Shown piece by piece: positions 16,169-24,183 of a stretch of 64,000 nucleotides of DNA (the stretch's first letter is position 1; every line of letters begins with the position of its first letter). The translations under genes and the position numbers were made by a program. The stretch is from Armatimonadota bacterium (lineage in GTDB: Bacteria > Armatimonadota > Armatimonadia > Armatimonadales > Armatimonadaceae): NCBI GenBank assembly GCA_026392155.1, contig JAPLCP010000182.1, positions 1 to 64,000 on the forward strand, read 5' to 3'. The notes beneath the pieces are model-generated. The model was not told the origin of the DNA. It was given only the letters and a program-made list of their open reading frames with translations, and made no database searches.

Positions 16169-17985
16169 GGTTTAACCGTAAAGCGAACGCGTGAGGGGAA
16201 CTGCTTGGAGTGAAAGACGGTCTGTGTCGCTTTCACAAAGTCGCTGTCGTCGGCTTTTCCGATACTCATGAACTTCTGCGGGTTGCGGTCCACTAAAGGA
16301 AACCAGCTGCTCTGAATCTGCACTTGCAGGCGGTGGCCCTTCTTAAACGTGTGACAAATATCCCCAAGCGCAAAAGTCAGCGGTGTGGGCTTGCCGGGCA
16401 CAAAGGGCTCGGGCTTGCGGAAACTCTTGCGGAACTTGCCCCGAAACACATCGCCGCGCACCAGCTGCTCTGCTCCCGTCTCGGGCGAGACATCAATGAC
16501 CTTTACGACCCAGTCCGCGTCCGTACCCGTCGTCGCTACGGTGAGGTCTACATCAATCGCGCCCACGGTGGTCATGTCCGCCGTGAGCGGGGCAGTGGTG
16601 TAGGTGAGCACATCGGGGCGCTTGCTCGCGAAGCGCTGGTCCTCGGCCATGTAGCGCGAGTCCCGGCGAATCCCGGGGAAATTAGTATAGGGGACAGGGC
16701 TTGCCGGATCAGAGACGTAGCGATCTGCCGGGGCTTTCTCGTTGCTCACGGGAGCTGTTGCGAGGCCTTTTCCGGGCTGGAGATAGAAGCTGCGCGTCGG
16801 CAATCCTTTCGGGGGCCAGGCCGAGAAGGCGAGCCACTGGTTCGAGCCCGTCGCAAAGACCCGCGCCTTGACTTTGGGATCGGGCGGCACTCCCTTGCCC
16901 TTGAGGTAGTGGTTGAAAAACGGCAGCTCCATCTCGTTGCGAAACTTGGCCGCCGTGTCCTGCCCAAACCTCAGGTCATGGAAACGGCTCCCATCGCCGC
17001 CCCAGCCCCCGTGCGACCACGGGCCAATCACCACGGACGCTGGGGTCTTGGGGCTCTGGGCTTGCAAGGCGCGGATCATGTGCTGCGGCCCCCAGAGATC
17101 CTCAGCATCGAAGAACCCTCCGACCACTAAGAACGCGGGCGTCAGGTTCTTAAAGTGCGGCAGAGGCGTGCGGGCTTGCCAGAAGGCATCGTAGGTATCG
17201 TGCTCGATTAAGTCGTTCCAGAAGCGAATCTTGCCCTGGAAGAAGCGCTCGTTGGCGTGTTTCAAGGCCCCGAGCTTCAGATAAAAATCGTAGGCGTTGT
17301 TGGAGCCGTAGGAGAGCTTGGGGTTGAACTCCTCCTTACTGGGGCCGTCGCGCGGCCAGTCGAAGCCGCCAAAGCACCAGGCAAAGTTATCGAGGAGCAT
17401 AAACGCCCCATTGTGGTGGTCGTCATCGCCGAGGAACCAGTCGGTGACGGGGGCTTGTGGCGAGACCGCCTTGAGCGCAGGATGCGCCCGTACCGCCCCA
17501 ACTGCGGCGTAGAAGCCCGGATACGAAACCCCGACCATCCCGACTTTCCCGTTGTTGCCCGCGACATTCTTCACCAGCCACTCAATCGTGTCGTAGGTAT
17601 CGGAGCTCTCGTCAATTCCTTTGCCGTCTGGGCTCAGCGGGCGGACGTTCTCGTACTCGCCCTCAGACATGTACTTCCCGCGCACATCCTGAAAGACGAG
17701 AATGTAGTTTTCCTTTGCATAGCTCCCCTCAACCGGCCCAAAGTCATCGTCGCCGTAGGGCACCGAGTAGGGGGTGCGCTCCATCAGGATCGGGTGCTTC
17801 TCGCTCGTGTCTTTGGGGGCGTAGATCACGGTGTAGAGCTTGGTGCCATCCCGCATGGGAATCTGCACATCGCGCTTGGTGTAGCGCTCTGAGGTCTTAA
17901 ATCTCGCTGGTGGCCGCGTCAGAGCAGGGCGCGGGGAGACAAATACCAGTGGCAAGAGCGCGAGGCAGGCAAGTCGGGACATCAT
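16165..17985 (-). CDS. Secreted CocE/NonD-family hydrolase (X-Pro dipeptidyl-peptidase fold)
   Basis: A 606-residue alpha/beta hydrolase related to cocaine esterase, glutaryl-7-ACA acylase and X-Pro dipeptidyl peptidase. It has an N-terminal signal sequence (residues 1-24) and the catalytic domain with nucleophile motif GVSYPG. The acid is probably in GGFFDAEDLWG and the histidine in GPWSHGGWGG. A C-terminal jelly-roll domain starts near residue 390. The start is the ATG at 17985 (ATGATG), 6 bases after TATCAT. The longer frame to 18165 would run into the radical SAM gene. An 11-bp inverted repeat lies just upstream. Substrate unknown. Confidence 0.88.
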   Translation of the reverse strand: MMSRLACLALLPLVFVSPRPALTRPPARFKTSERYTKRDVQIPMRDGTKLYTVIYAPKDTSEKHPILMERTPYSVPYGDDDFGPVEGSYAKENYILVFQDVRGKYMSEGEYENVRPLSPDGKGIDESSDTYDTIEWLVKNVAGNNGKVGMVGVSYPGFYAAVGAVRAHPALKAVSPQAPVTDWFLGDDDHHNGAFMLLDNFAWCFGGFDWPRDGPSKEEFNPKLSYGSNNAYDFYLKLGALKHANERFFQGKIRFWNDLIEHDTYDAFWQARTPLPHFKNLTPAFLVVGGFFDAEDLWGPQHMIRALQAQSPKTPASVVIGPWSHGGWGGDGSRFHDLRFGQDTAAKFRNEMELPFFNHYLKGKGVPPDPKVKARVFATGSNQWLAFSAWPPKGLPTRSFYLQPGKGLATAPVSNEKAPADRYVSDPASPVPYTNFPGIRRDSRYMAEDQRFASKRPDVLTYTTAPLTADMTTVGAIDVDLTVATTGTDADWVVKVIDVSPETGAEQLVRGDVFRGKFRKSFRKPEPFVPGKPTPLTFALGDICHTFKKGHRLQVQIQSSWFPLVDRNPQKFMSIGKADDSDFVKATQTVFHSKQFPSRVRFTVKP

Positions 17986-18005
17986 ACCACTATGATACCC
18001 GCCCG

Positions 18006-18035
18006 ATTGTCCGCCGTTTTCAACCGGCGGACAAT
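18006..18035. repeat. Perfect 11-bp inverted repeat upstream of CocE-type gene
   Basis: ATTGTCCGCCG and CGGCGGACAAT flank an 8-base loop. The repeat lies between the radical SAM stop (18045) and the -10 box of the hydrolase (17997-17992), covering its -35 region. It could be an operator or a terminator-like stem; there is no T run after it. Confidence 0.6.
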
Positions 18036-18044
18036 TGGCGGATC

Positions 18045-19430
18045 TCACTTCAGAACCGCCAGCTGTAGACCACTTGGGGCAGCGGGCTTGCGGCCTCGGT
18101 GGAAGACATTGTACTCGCAGAAGCTGACGGCCTCGCCGTTTTCGTTGAGGAGCTTGGTGCAGCACTGATCCACGCGCTTCTGGTCCCAGGTGTGGGCGTC
18201 CATGAAGGGCTTGACAACGATCCGAAACGTCCGGCGGCCCACGGCCTGGGGATCGTTGCGGAGGGGCAATAAATCCTTCACGCCGCTGTGGGCGTAGAGC
18301 GTCATTAAATCCCGAAGCGTGCGGCCTGCGCGCAGGTTCACCGTGTCGCTCCAGACGCGTTTGAGGGCACCCTCGATCAAGCCCGAGAAGCTGATCTTGT
18401 CGGAGAAGAGATCGAGATAGCGCGCCACGTCCAAGTGGCGTGGGAGGGGCGTTAAAGTGCTCCGTTTTTCGTCGAGAATCCCGTAGGTCAGGACGCAGCA
18501 GTCGGGGTGGGAGCAGGGGAGCCCCACAAAGTCCGAGAGTGACAGCGCACCGTCGGTCTGGGCCACGAGGCGCTCTAGAACCCCGGTCAGCGTGAGCCGC
18601 GAGCCGGGATCGTAGCCGTGCTCGTAGCGCCCGTTGTTCATCACGGGCTGGTAGGTAATCCCACAGATCGTCTCATGAGCCAGCGCAAACCGATAGAGCT
18701 CCCCAATCTCATCGTCGTTGACCCCCGCCTCGACCGTCGGCACGAGGTTGATAAAAAGCCCCGCATCCGTGGCGATCCGTAGCGCCTCCTGCTTGCGCGC
18801 CACCAGGTCTTTGCCGTAGAGCCGCTCATGCACCTCGGGGCGGAAGCTGCCATAGGAAAAGTACAGCTCGATCCGCTCTTTGCGGGTTTTGAGCGCCTCG
18901 ACAAGCTCCTTGCTTTGGGTAAGCCGCAGGCCATTGGTATTGATCACGACGCGGTCAATGGGATACTCCAGCGCCATGTCCAGCAGCTCGATAAAGCGCG
19001 GGTGAATCGTCGGCTCCCCGCCGGAGAGCATCAGCACGTCTAAGCGGCTCTGCGTGCGAAAGAAGCTATCGAGCCGTCGCCGCGCCTCGGTGTCGTCCAT
19101 CATCTCATGGCCACGGGCGTCGGCGTAGCAAGTGGGGCAGCGCAGGTTGCAGGCTTGCGTGATCTCTAGGAGCAGCACGCAGGTCGGCGGGCCATCCGCA
19201 CACTCCGTCCCCGGCCCACAGCACCCACCTCCCGCGCTCCTGTCCACCGCGTAGGTGCGAAACCTAAGATACTCCGCCGCATTGCTCGCCAGCAGCGCCG
19301 TGCTCTCCCCGTGGCGTGCGCAATTCTGCCGCATCCAGATACGCCCACCGTCTTCGTAGATCGTCGCGGATACCGAGCGCAAGCAAGTCGGGCAAAGGCC
19401 GGTTGTTTCTTCCGTGAAGGGGGATGTCAT
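18045..19430 (-). CDS. Radical SAM protein of the MJ0619 / tetraether-lipid-synthase (Tes) family
   Basis: A 461-residue radical SAM enzyme. The N-terminus has a zinc-type site (CPTC at 13-16 and CARH at 37-40). A second cysteine cluster (CCGPGTEC, 70-77) comes just before the SAM cluster motif, CNLRCPTC (C94, C98, C101). GGEPTIHP follows, then a late CSHPDC motif and C-terminal cysteines. This layout is that of the MJ0619 family, which includes archaeal Tes, joining lipid tails, and pterin methylases. Bacterial members are mostly uncharacterised. The ATG at 19430 overlaps the stop of the zinc-ribbon membrane protein (ATGA). Upstream lies an Lgt-like gene, so a lipid substrate is plausible. 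Confidence 0.85.
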   Translation of the reverse strand: MTSPFTEETTGLCPTCLRSVSATIYEDGGRIWMRQNCARHGESTALLASNAAEYLRFRTYAVDRSAGGGCCGPGTECADGPPTCVLLLEITQACNLRCPTCYADARGHEMMDDTEARRRLDSFFRTQSRLDVLMLSGGEPTIHPRFIELLDMALEYPIDRVVINTNGLRLTQSKELVEALKTRKERIELYFSYGSFRPEVHERLYGKDLVARKQEALRIATDAGLFINLVPTVEAGVNDDEIGELYRFALAHETICGITYQPVMNNGRYEHGYDPGSRLTLTGVLERLVAQTDGALSLSDFVGLPCSHPDCCVLTYGILDEKRSTLTPLPRHLDVARYLDLFSDKISFSGLIEGALKRVWSDTVNLRAGRTLRDLMTLYAHSGVKDLLPLRNDPQAVGRRTFRIVVKPFMDAHTWDQKRVDQCCTKLLNENGEAVSFCEYNVFHRGRKPAAPSGLQLAVLK

Positions 19431-19714
19431 CGTCCAATTGACCCAAAGCATACTAGGAGAATTCCGAGGATGACGAGCACGAGGAGGGCACCGCTGATGA
19501 GCAGGCCCATGCAGAAGTAGGGGTATTGTTGGCGGTAGCGGAAGTAGACGATAATGCTTCCGATCATACCGATCCCTGTGGCGATGGCAACGAGGCCAAC
19601 CAGCACTCCGATAATGGCATCAAGCGCCGGGATCTTGGTAAACGCCTGCGACGGCAGGTCGCGTTGCAGCGCCATCCCGCACTGAGGGCAGCGGTAGTTT
19701 TGATACTGTTGCAA
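19427..19714 (-). CDS. Zinc-ribbon small membrane protein
   Basis: About 95 residues: an N-terminal CPQCG pair (only one CxxC is visible), then two long hydrophobic segments (about 30-55 and 65-90). The family is not recognised. The start is uncertain. The frame runs to 19906, but the upstream part is an intergenic repeat and the end of the Lgt-like gene. A TTG at 19714, just before the first conserved residues, is the best start inside. Its stop overlaps the radical SAM start as ATGA, so the two are coupled. Confidence 0.6.
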   Translation of the reverse strand: MQQYQNYRCPQCGMALQRDLPSQAFTKIPALDAIIGVLVGLVAIATGIGMIGSIIVYFRYRQQYPYFCMGLLISGALLVLVILGILLVCFGSIGR

Positions 19715-19724
19715 AGGGTTTCTC

Positions 19725-19815
19725 CGACACCGCGGATTGAAATCCCGGCTAGCGAAGTCAAGTCCGCCTCCGCGGACTGTAGATTCGGGAGTCCCCGACG
19801 GGGGACTTTTCTTCT
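19725..19815. repeat. Compound intergenic repeat with two hairpins
   Basis: AGTCCGC/GCGGACT (19761-19778) and AGTCCCC/GGGGACT (19790-19807, followed by TTT) lie 11 bases apart in an element starting near CCGCGGATTG. It separates the Lgt-like gene from the zinc-ribbon gene. All minus-strand frames are open for a while, so it can be translated. It looks like a dispersed element rather than a gene. Confidence 0.6.
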
Positions 19816-19827
19816 GGAGCCGCGAAT

Positions 19828-20505
19828 TTATTCGACGGCTTTGGCAAAGGGTTTCTCCTTGGCGAGCTTGTAGATAAAGAAGGCAAGGCCGACCAGACAG
19901 ACCCACTGGGCCGTGGAAAGGCCCGCATGACGATCTGCCCCCGAGCGGAAGAACTCGACGGTGAAGCGGGCGGGGCAGTAGAGCACGCCTTGGAGATACC
20001 AGAGGCCGTTCTCGGCGGGCCTACGCCACTTTTCGACGAGCAGCAAGACGACAAAGATCACCGCGCAGGCGGCGGAGAGATAGAGCTGGGTGGGATGGTG
20101 CCCGGCGATGGCCCACGGGAGCGTGCACTCTCGTCCGCCACAGCATCCGCCCAGAAAGCAACCCCAGCGCCCGACGGCCTCCCCAGCCATGAGCGCGACG
20201 GCAAAGAGATCCCCCGTGGGTCGGATCAGGCCAAGGCGTTTTTTGGCGAGTATCACGGCCAAGTAGCCGCCCACAATCCCACCTAAGACGCTCTTGCCGG
20301 GGCCGCCACTGGTGGCGAGAAACTGCCCAAGGTTGGCACCAACCAGCCCCCCAACCAGCCCTGTCATGGCAATAAAGCCCATCCCCTCAGTGAGCAAGCG
20401 GCGCTTCTTGGCAAAGAGGCAGAAGGTCAGAACGCCGATAAGATAGGCAAGGCCGAAGGTCCACGAAGCCGACGTCAGGGGCGGCAGTGCAGTCAGCGGC
20501 TTCAT
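19828..20505 (-). CDS. Short Lgt-like prolipoprotein diacylglyceryl transferase
   Basis: A 225-residue membrane protein with Lgt landmarks: GGPGKSVLGGIVGG, GEAVGRWGCFLGGCCGG, HPTQLY and RFTVEFFR. It is shorter than the usual 260-290 residues. Almost nothing separates the LPW of the cysteine-rich loop from HHPTQLY, where typical Lgt has 15-30 residues. HPTQLYLS replaces the usual HPTQLYE. It may be the housekeeping Lgt of a divergent lineage or a paralogue that transfers diacylglycerol elsewhere. Leaderless-type start: TACAAT ends 5 bases before the ATG. It leads the run with the zinc-ribbon and radical SAM genes. Confidence 0.82.
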   Translation of the reverse strand: MKPLTALPPLTSASWTFGLAYLIGVLTFCLFAKKRRLLTEGMGFIAMTGLVGGLVGANLGQFLATSGGPGKSVLGGIVGGYLAVILAKKRLGLIRPTGDLFAVALMAGEAVGRWGCFLGGCCGGRECTLPWAIAGHHPTQLYLSAACAVIFVVLLLVEKWRRPAENGLWYLQGVLYCPARFTVEFFRSGADRHAGLSTAQWVCLVGLAFFIYKLAKEKPFAKAVE

Positions 20506-20545
20506 AGCCTATTGTAGCGTATCTTGGGGCAGGTATAATGCGCCT
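20506..20545. promoter_or_regulatory. Divergent leaderless promoters
   Basis: Plus strand: TATAAT (20534-20539) ends 6 bases before the lactonase ATG. Minus strand: TACAAT (20516-20511) ends 5 bases before the Lgt-like ATG. The whole divergent spacer is 40 bases, so the two polymerase sites must overlap or exclude each other. Confidence 0.65.
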
Positions 20546-21595
20546 ATGAGTATTGTATTCGTAGGAACCTACACCAATGGCAACAAGAGCGATGGGGTCT
20601 ATGCCTTTCGCATGGACGACGTGACGGGGGCATGGACGCGCATCCCGCAGAACATTCCCAAGATCAACAATCCCTCGTATCTGGCGGCGGATCGCAAGAA
20701 CCACCGGCTCTTTGCCACGGCGGAGACCAGCGAGGGCCAGATCGCAGCGTTTCGCTATGATGCGGAGAGCGGTGCCCTGACTTTCGTGAACCAGCAGCCA
20801 TCGCAAGGAGCCGACCCTTGCCATGTCTCGGTGCTCAAGTCGGGGAGCCATATCCTCGTGGCCAACTACTCCAGCGGTACGTTTGCCATGCTGCCCATCA
20901 ACTCTGATGGCTCACTCCGACCCGCGACCGACACGGTTCAGGACAGTGGCAGTGGCCCTAATAAAGGCCGTCAGGAAGCGCCACACGCCCACTCGATTAA
21001 CTTAGACGCGAGCAATAAACTCGCCTATGGTTGCGATCTGGGCACGGATAAGATTCAGATCTTTCGGCCCAACGCGAAAACGGGAAAGCTTGTCGCCAAT
21101 GAGCCCTCGTTTGCCCCGGTGCACCCCGGCGGCGGCCCACGCCACTTTGCGTTTCATCCCAGGAAGCCTACTGTCTACTCGATCAACGAGCTCGACTGCA
21201 CGGTCACGGTGTTTGCATGGGACAAAGCCTCGGGTGCACTGCGCGAGCTCCAGACCATCACCACCCTGCCCCGCCCTTTCCAAAATGGGGACTCGTGCGC
21301 GGACATTCACGTGAGCGCCGATGGGAAGTTCCTCTACGGCTCCAACCGGGGTCACGATAGCATCGCGATTTTCTCCATTGGGGCCGATGGCAAGCTGACA
21401 ACCGTCGGCAATGAGTCCACGCAGGGCAAGACCCCGCGAAACTTTGCGATCGACCCGACAGGCAATTTTCTCTTTGCCGCAAACCAGAACAGCGACACCA
21501 TTGTCGCCTACAAGATCGACAAAAAGACCGGCAAGCTGACTGCAACGGGCGCGAAGATCGAAGTCCCCGCACCCGTCTGCATTATCTTTGGTTAG
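20546..21595 (+). CDS. Lactonase-family seven-bladed beta-propeller (6-phosphogluconolactonase-like)
   Basis: A 349-residue protein of the YbhE/Pgl propeller family. The start FVGTYTNGNKSDGVYAF and repeated motifs such as HPGGGPRHFAFHP, DIHVSADGKFLYGSNRG and TPRNFAIDPTGNFLFAANQ are diagnostic. The family hydrolyses 6-phosphogluconolactone or related sugar lactones. No signal peptide, so cytoplasmic. Leaderless start after TATAAT. The stop overlaps the end of the convergent Gfo/Idh gene by 4 bases. Confidence 0.9.
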   Translation: MSIVFVGTYTNGNKSDGVYAFRMDDVTGAWTRIPQNIPKINNPSYLAADRKNHRLFATAETSEGQIAAFRYDAESGALTFVNQQPSQGADPCHVSVLKSGSHILVANYSSGTFAMLPINSDGSLRPATDTVQDSGSGPNKGRQEAPHAHSINLDASNKLAYGCDLGTDKIQIFRPNAKTGKLVANEPSFAPVHPGGGPRHFAFHPRKPTVYSINELDCTVTVFAWDKASGALRELQTITTLPRPFQNGDSCADIHVSADGKFLYGSNRGHDSIAIFSIGADGKLTTVGNESTQGKTPRNFAIDPTGNFLFAANQNSDTIVAYKIDKKTGKLTATGAKIEVPAPVCIIFG

Positions 21596-22584
21596 CCGCC
21601 CGAATAAAGAGCCAGGCACGCGGCGAAGTTGGCGCGTGCATCGGCGGCGGACCAGGGAATGTCCGTGTTGTTGGTGAGCGCGTCGGCGAGGGCTTCGAGG
21701 TGGAAGAAGGGAGAGGCATCTGGCGTGTGGCGGGTCTCTTCTCCGTTTGCCGTGACAACCCAGTCGTTGCCTTCGGGGCGAATCTGGCCGTGGGTGCCGA
21801 TGAAGAGCACACGGTGCGCCCCGCCGCCGGGAGCGGCGGCCCAGGTGTCTTCCAGCATCAGCGAGACTGGAGAGCCGCCTGAATCGGGCTGGAGCTTGAG
21901 GAGCGCGATTCCGTAGTCCTCTAAAGCAAGCTCGGTGTGGACGCGGTTCTCGATCAGGCCCGCACTCCAGACGACCTCGCCGCCAAAGACAAAGCGTGCC
22001 AGGTCAATGGCATAGATCGCATGATCCGTCCAAGCGCCCGTCGGGGCTTTACTGGCATCAATCCACCAGCTTGGTGCACCGCTGGGCTGGCCAGGCCAGG
22101 GCGAAGGCAGGCCGCCGTGGCCGATCTGATGGTAGGAAAGCGGCGTGCCAATCGCGCCCGACTGGATCAGCTCACGAAGCTTTAAAACGCGCGGGGTCAG
22201 GCGCTGCATTCCTTCAAACGAGCCAAAGAACTTTCCCGCCGATTTGGCAGCAGCGATGACGTCGTCTAGCGCTGCGAGAGTGGTCGCGGAGGGCTTGACT
22301 GCAACGACATGCTTTCCCGCAGCAAGGGCTTGCTTGGCAAGGGCGGGGGCATCTGCGGTGGGAGCGCAGATCGCGATGAGGTGAACGTCATCGCGAGAGA
22401 GAAGTACTGTGGGATCATCGGTGACCGTGATCATGGGGTACTTCTCACTCGCCCATGTCCGATGAAGCTCGTGCGGCGATTGAACTCCTATCAGCGCCAC
22501 GCTCTCCGAATTAGTGTCAATATCACAGACGCCGTGGGCGGTGTACCAGTGGTCTAGCCCCAGTAGGGCAACTCCAAAACGCAT
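21592..22584 (-). CDS. Gfo/Idh/MocA-family NAD(P)-dependent oxidoreductase
   Basis: A ~330-residue sugar or inositol dehydrogenase-like protein. The N-terminus GVALLGLDHWYTAHG is a variant dinucleotide-binding loop. The catalytic-lysine region reads GKHVVAVKPSATTLAAL, where EKP is usual but VKP is found. The C-terminal beta sheet domain is normal. The ATG at 22584 is chosen over a TTG two codons earlier because AAAGG then sits 9 bases upstream. It follows fmdB-like by 14 bases. Substrate unknown. Confidence 0.85.
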   Translation of the reverse strand: MRFGVALLGLDHWYTAHGVCDIDTNSESVALIGVQSPHELHRTWASEKYPMITVTDDPTVLLSRDDVHLIAICAPTADAPALAKQALAAGKHVVAVKPSATTLAALDDVIAAAKSAGKFFGSFEGMQRLTPRVLKLRELIQSGAIGTPLSYHQIGHGGLPSPWPGQPSGAPSWWIDASKAPTGAWTDHAIYAIDLARFVFGGEVVWSAGLIENRVHTELALEDYGIALLKLQPDSGGSPVSLMLEDTWAAAPGGGAHRVLFIGTHGQIRPEGNDWVVTANGEETRHTPDASPFFHLEALADALTNNTDIPWSAADARANFAACLALYSGG

Positions 22585-22598
22585 CTCCAAAAACCTTT

Positions 22599-22916
22599 CT
22601 ATTCTAGCTCGGATGCCGCCTCGATCATCTCCTCGACATCATCGGTGCTCATGTCATCACCCATGCCACCGGCCACTTCCTTCATGAGTCCACGAACGGA
22701 CTTTAGGCTCTTATCATCCACCCGGTCTGCCATGTCCGCGAGGTTCTCCAGCGACTCATCTAAAGAGCGAATGCGGGCGAAGCGGGAGACAAGCTTACGG
22801 ACATTTTGACTGCCGCACTTAGGGCACTGAATAGGGGAGGGCTGGGCAAGAACCCCAACAAGCTCGGAGAAACGCTTGGTGCTGCACTCGTTGCAGGCGA
22901 ACTCATAGATAGGCAT
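22599..22916 (-). CDS. FmdB-type zinc-ribbon protein
   Basis: A 105-residue protein beginning MPIYEFACNECSTKRFSEL with the second pair CPKCG, the standard FmdB/CxxC_CxxC_SSSS ribbon. An acidic, Met-rich C-terminus follows. The family is a putative regulatory protein of unknown role. The start is the ATG at 22916; the longer frame overlaps the anti-sigma gene. Four bases separate it from that gene's stop. Confidence 0.9.
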   Translation of the reverse strand: MPIYEFACNECSTKRFSELVGVLAQPSPIQCPKCGSQNVRKLVSRFARIRSLDESLENLADMADRVDDKSLKSVRGLMKEVAGGMGDDMSTDDVEEMIEAASELE

Positions 22917-22920
22917 AGGG

Positions 22921-23499
22921 CTAACGGGTGGTAAAACTGGCCTGGAAGAAAAATCCGCGTCGCACGGGGGCAGGTGTCGGTGCGACATAGAGTGTTCCAC
23001 AGTAGATCACAGGCTGCATGACACTATTGCTATTGGGCACTGCGACACAAGTCTCGGCAGGCTCGGTATTGTTGGATGCAATAGGAAACATCGAGAAGGT
23101 CGCACTGCCTGAGAGCGAATGAGCCGGCATGAGAAGATAGGCGCCCTCTGGAATGGGGGTTCCGTGACGGCTCTCACGGGTGGCAACGCGTGCGGTGGCC
23201 ACACAGAGCGCGATCACGGAGAAAATGGCAGCAGTGACCGTGCGCGGGCTGACGGGCATGCTGGCGTAGTGCCGAACTGCCTCACCAACATCGGTTTGTA
23301 GCAGGCGCTCGATCTCCTCACGGGAGACACGTGCCCCCAAAGAGGCAAGAGCTTGCTTGGTCTCACGGAGCGCACGGTACTCGACCTGGCAGGCGGTGCA
23401 ATGCTCCAGGTGGCTCTGCACATCCCCTTTTTCTTGGTCGCAGAGCTCAGAGTCTAAGTAGGCCGAGAGCCGTTCCCGGCAGAAGCGACACGACACCAT
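22921..23499 (-). CDS. Anti-sigma factor with zinc-finger (zf-HC2) domain
   Basis: A 192-residue protein. The N-terminal domain has CRFCRERLSAYLDSEL and HLEHCTACQ, the H-x3-C-x2-C anti-sigma zinc motif. One membrane segment (about 92-108, AAIFSVIALCVATA) and an extracytoplasmic tail follow. It starts 1 base after the sigma gene stop and should hold that ECF factor at the membrane. The tail gives no hint of the signal sensed. Confidence 0.9.
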   Translation of the reverse strand: MVSCRFCRERLSAYLDSELCDQEKGDVQSHLEHCTACQVEYRALRETKQALASLGARVSREEIERLLQTDVGEAVRHYASMPVSPRTVTAAIFSVIALCVATARVATRESRHGTPIPEGAYLLMPAHSLSGSATFSMFPIASNNTEPAETCVAVPNSNSVMQPVIYCGTLYVAPTPAPVRRGFFFQASFTTR

Positions 23500-23500
23500 G

Positions 23501-24067
23501 CTACCTCAGCGTGAACCCTTCGAGCCGCGCACGGAGCAGCTTTCGGCCACGGTGCAGGCGGGAGCGGACAGTGCCAATCGTGCAGCCGGTGAGCTTGCTA
23601 ATCTCCTCGTAGGAGAGCTGCTCAATATCGGCTAGAATCACGGTTCGGCGGAAGTCTACAGGGAGAGCGGCGAGGGCGTTCTGAATCTGCTCATCGAGCT
23701 CTTCATGAAGCGTGACACGCTCAGGCTCGGTGCGGGCATCGGGAATATCGAGGTAGAGGTTGCTCTCAGAGCCGTTGGTGAGGGGGGCATCGAGGCTGGT
23801 GACCCGCATCTTGTTTTTCTTACGGACACCATCCACAAAAAGATTGGTCATGATCCGAAAGAGCCACTTCTCGAAAGGCAGGTCGCGGCGGTAGTTCTCA
23901 AAGAAACGGAAGGCACGCACGAAGGCTTCTTGCAAAAGATCCTCCGCATCGGCATGGTTGCCCGTCATCCGGTAGGCGACATGGTAGGCCTGCTTCCGGT
24001 GGCGCTGCATCAGGCGCTCAAAGACGCCCCCGCCTGCCTCGACATTTAGTACTTCGCTCTCGCCCAT
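23501..24067 (-). CDS. ECF RNA polymerase sigma factor
   Basis: A 188-residue sigma-70 family protein. Region 2 has YRMTGNHADAEDLLQEAFVR and FEKWLFRIMTNLFVD. Region 4 has ALPVDFRRTVILADIEQLSY with helix-turn-helix GTVRSRLHRGRKLLR. It heads a run with its anti-sigma, an FmdB protein and a Gfo/Idh oxidoreductase. Upstream GGAAC (24106-24102) and CGTAGA (24083-24078) are spaced 18 bases apart, as in ECF promoters, so self-regulation is likely. Confidence 0.94.
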   Translation of the reverse strand: MGESEVLNVEAGGGVFERLMQRHRKQAYHVAYRMTGNHADAEDLLQEAFVRAFRFFENYRRDLPFEKWLFRIMTNLFVDGVRKKNKMRVTSLDAPLTNGSESNLYLDIPDARTEPERVTLHEELDEQIQNALAALPVDFRRTVILADIEQLSYEEISKLTGCTIGTVRSRLHRGRKLLRARLEGFTLR

Positions 24068-24077
24068 TTCATCTTAC

Positions 24078-24106
24078 TCTACGCTGCAATGCCCATGCCG
24101 CGTTCC
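24078..24106 (-). promoter_or_regulatory. Possible ECF-type autoregulatory promoter
   Basis: On the minus strand GGAAC is followed after 18 bases by CGTAGA, close to the GGAAC-N16/17-CGT pattern of many ECF promoters. The ATG of the sigma gene is 10 bases downstream. An overlapping TAGAGT/TAAGAT could act as a housekeeping -10. Confidence 0.4.
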
Positions 24107-24183
24107 CGATTTTCACAAATTTTAAAAAAATTATCTGATCTGGTGAGTTAGACAGGGCAGCACAGGAAAAAGTTCGCTTGTGA

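Noticed and set aside
16324-17892. Long plus-strand open frames opposite the CocE-type gene
   Set aside because: The minus-strand protein has a full catalytic set and signal peptide; the opposite frames have no recognisable features.
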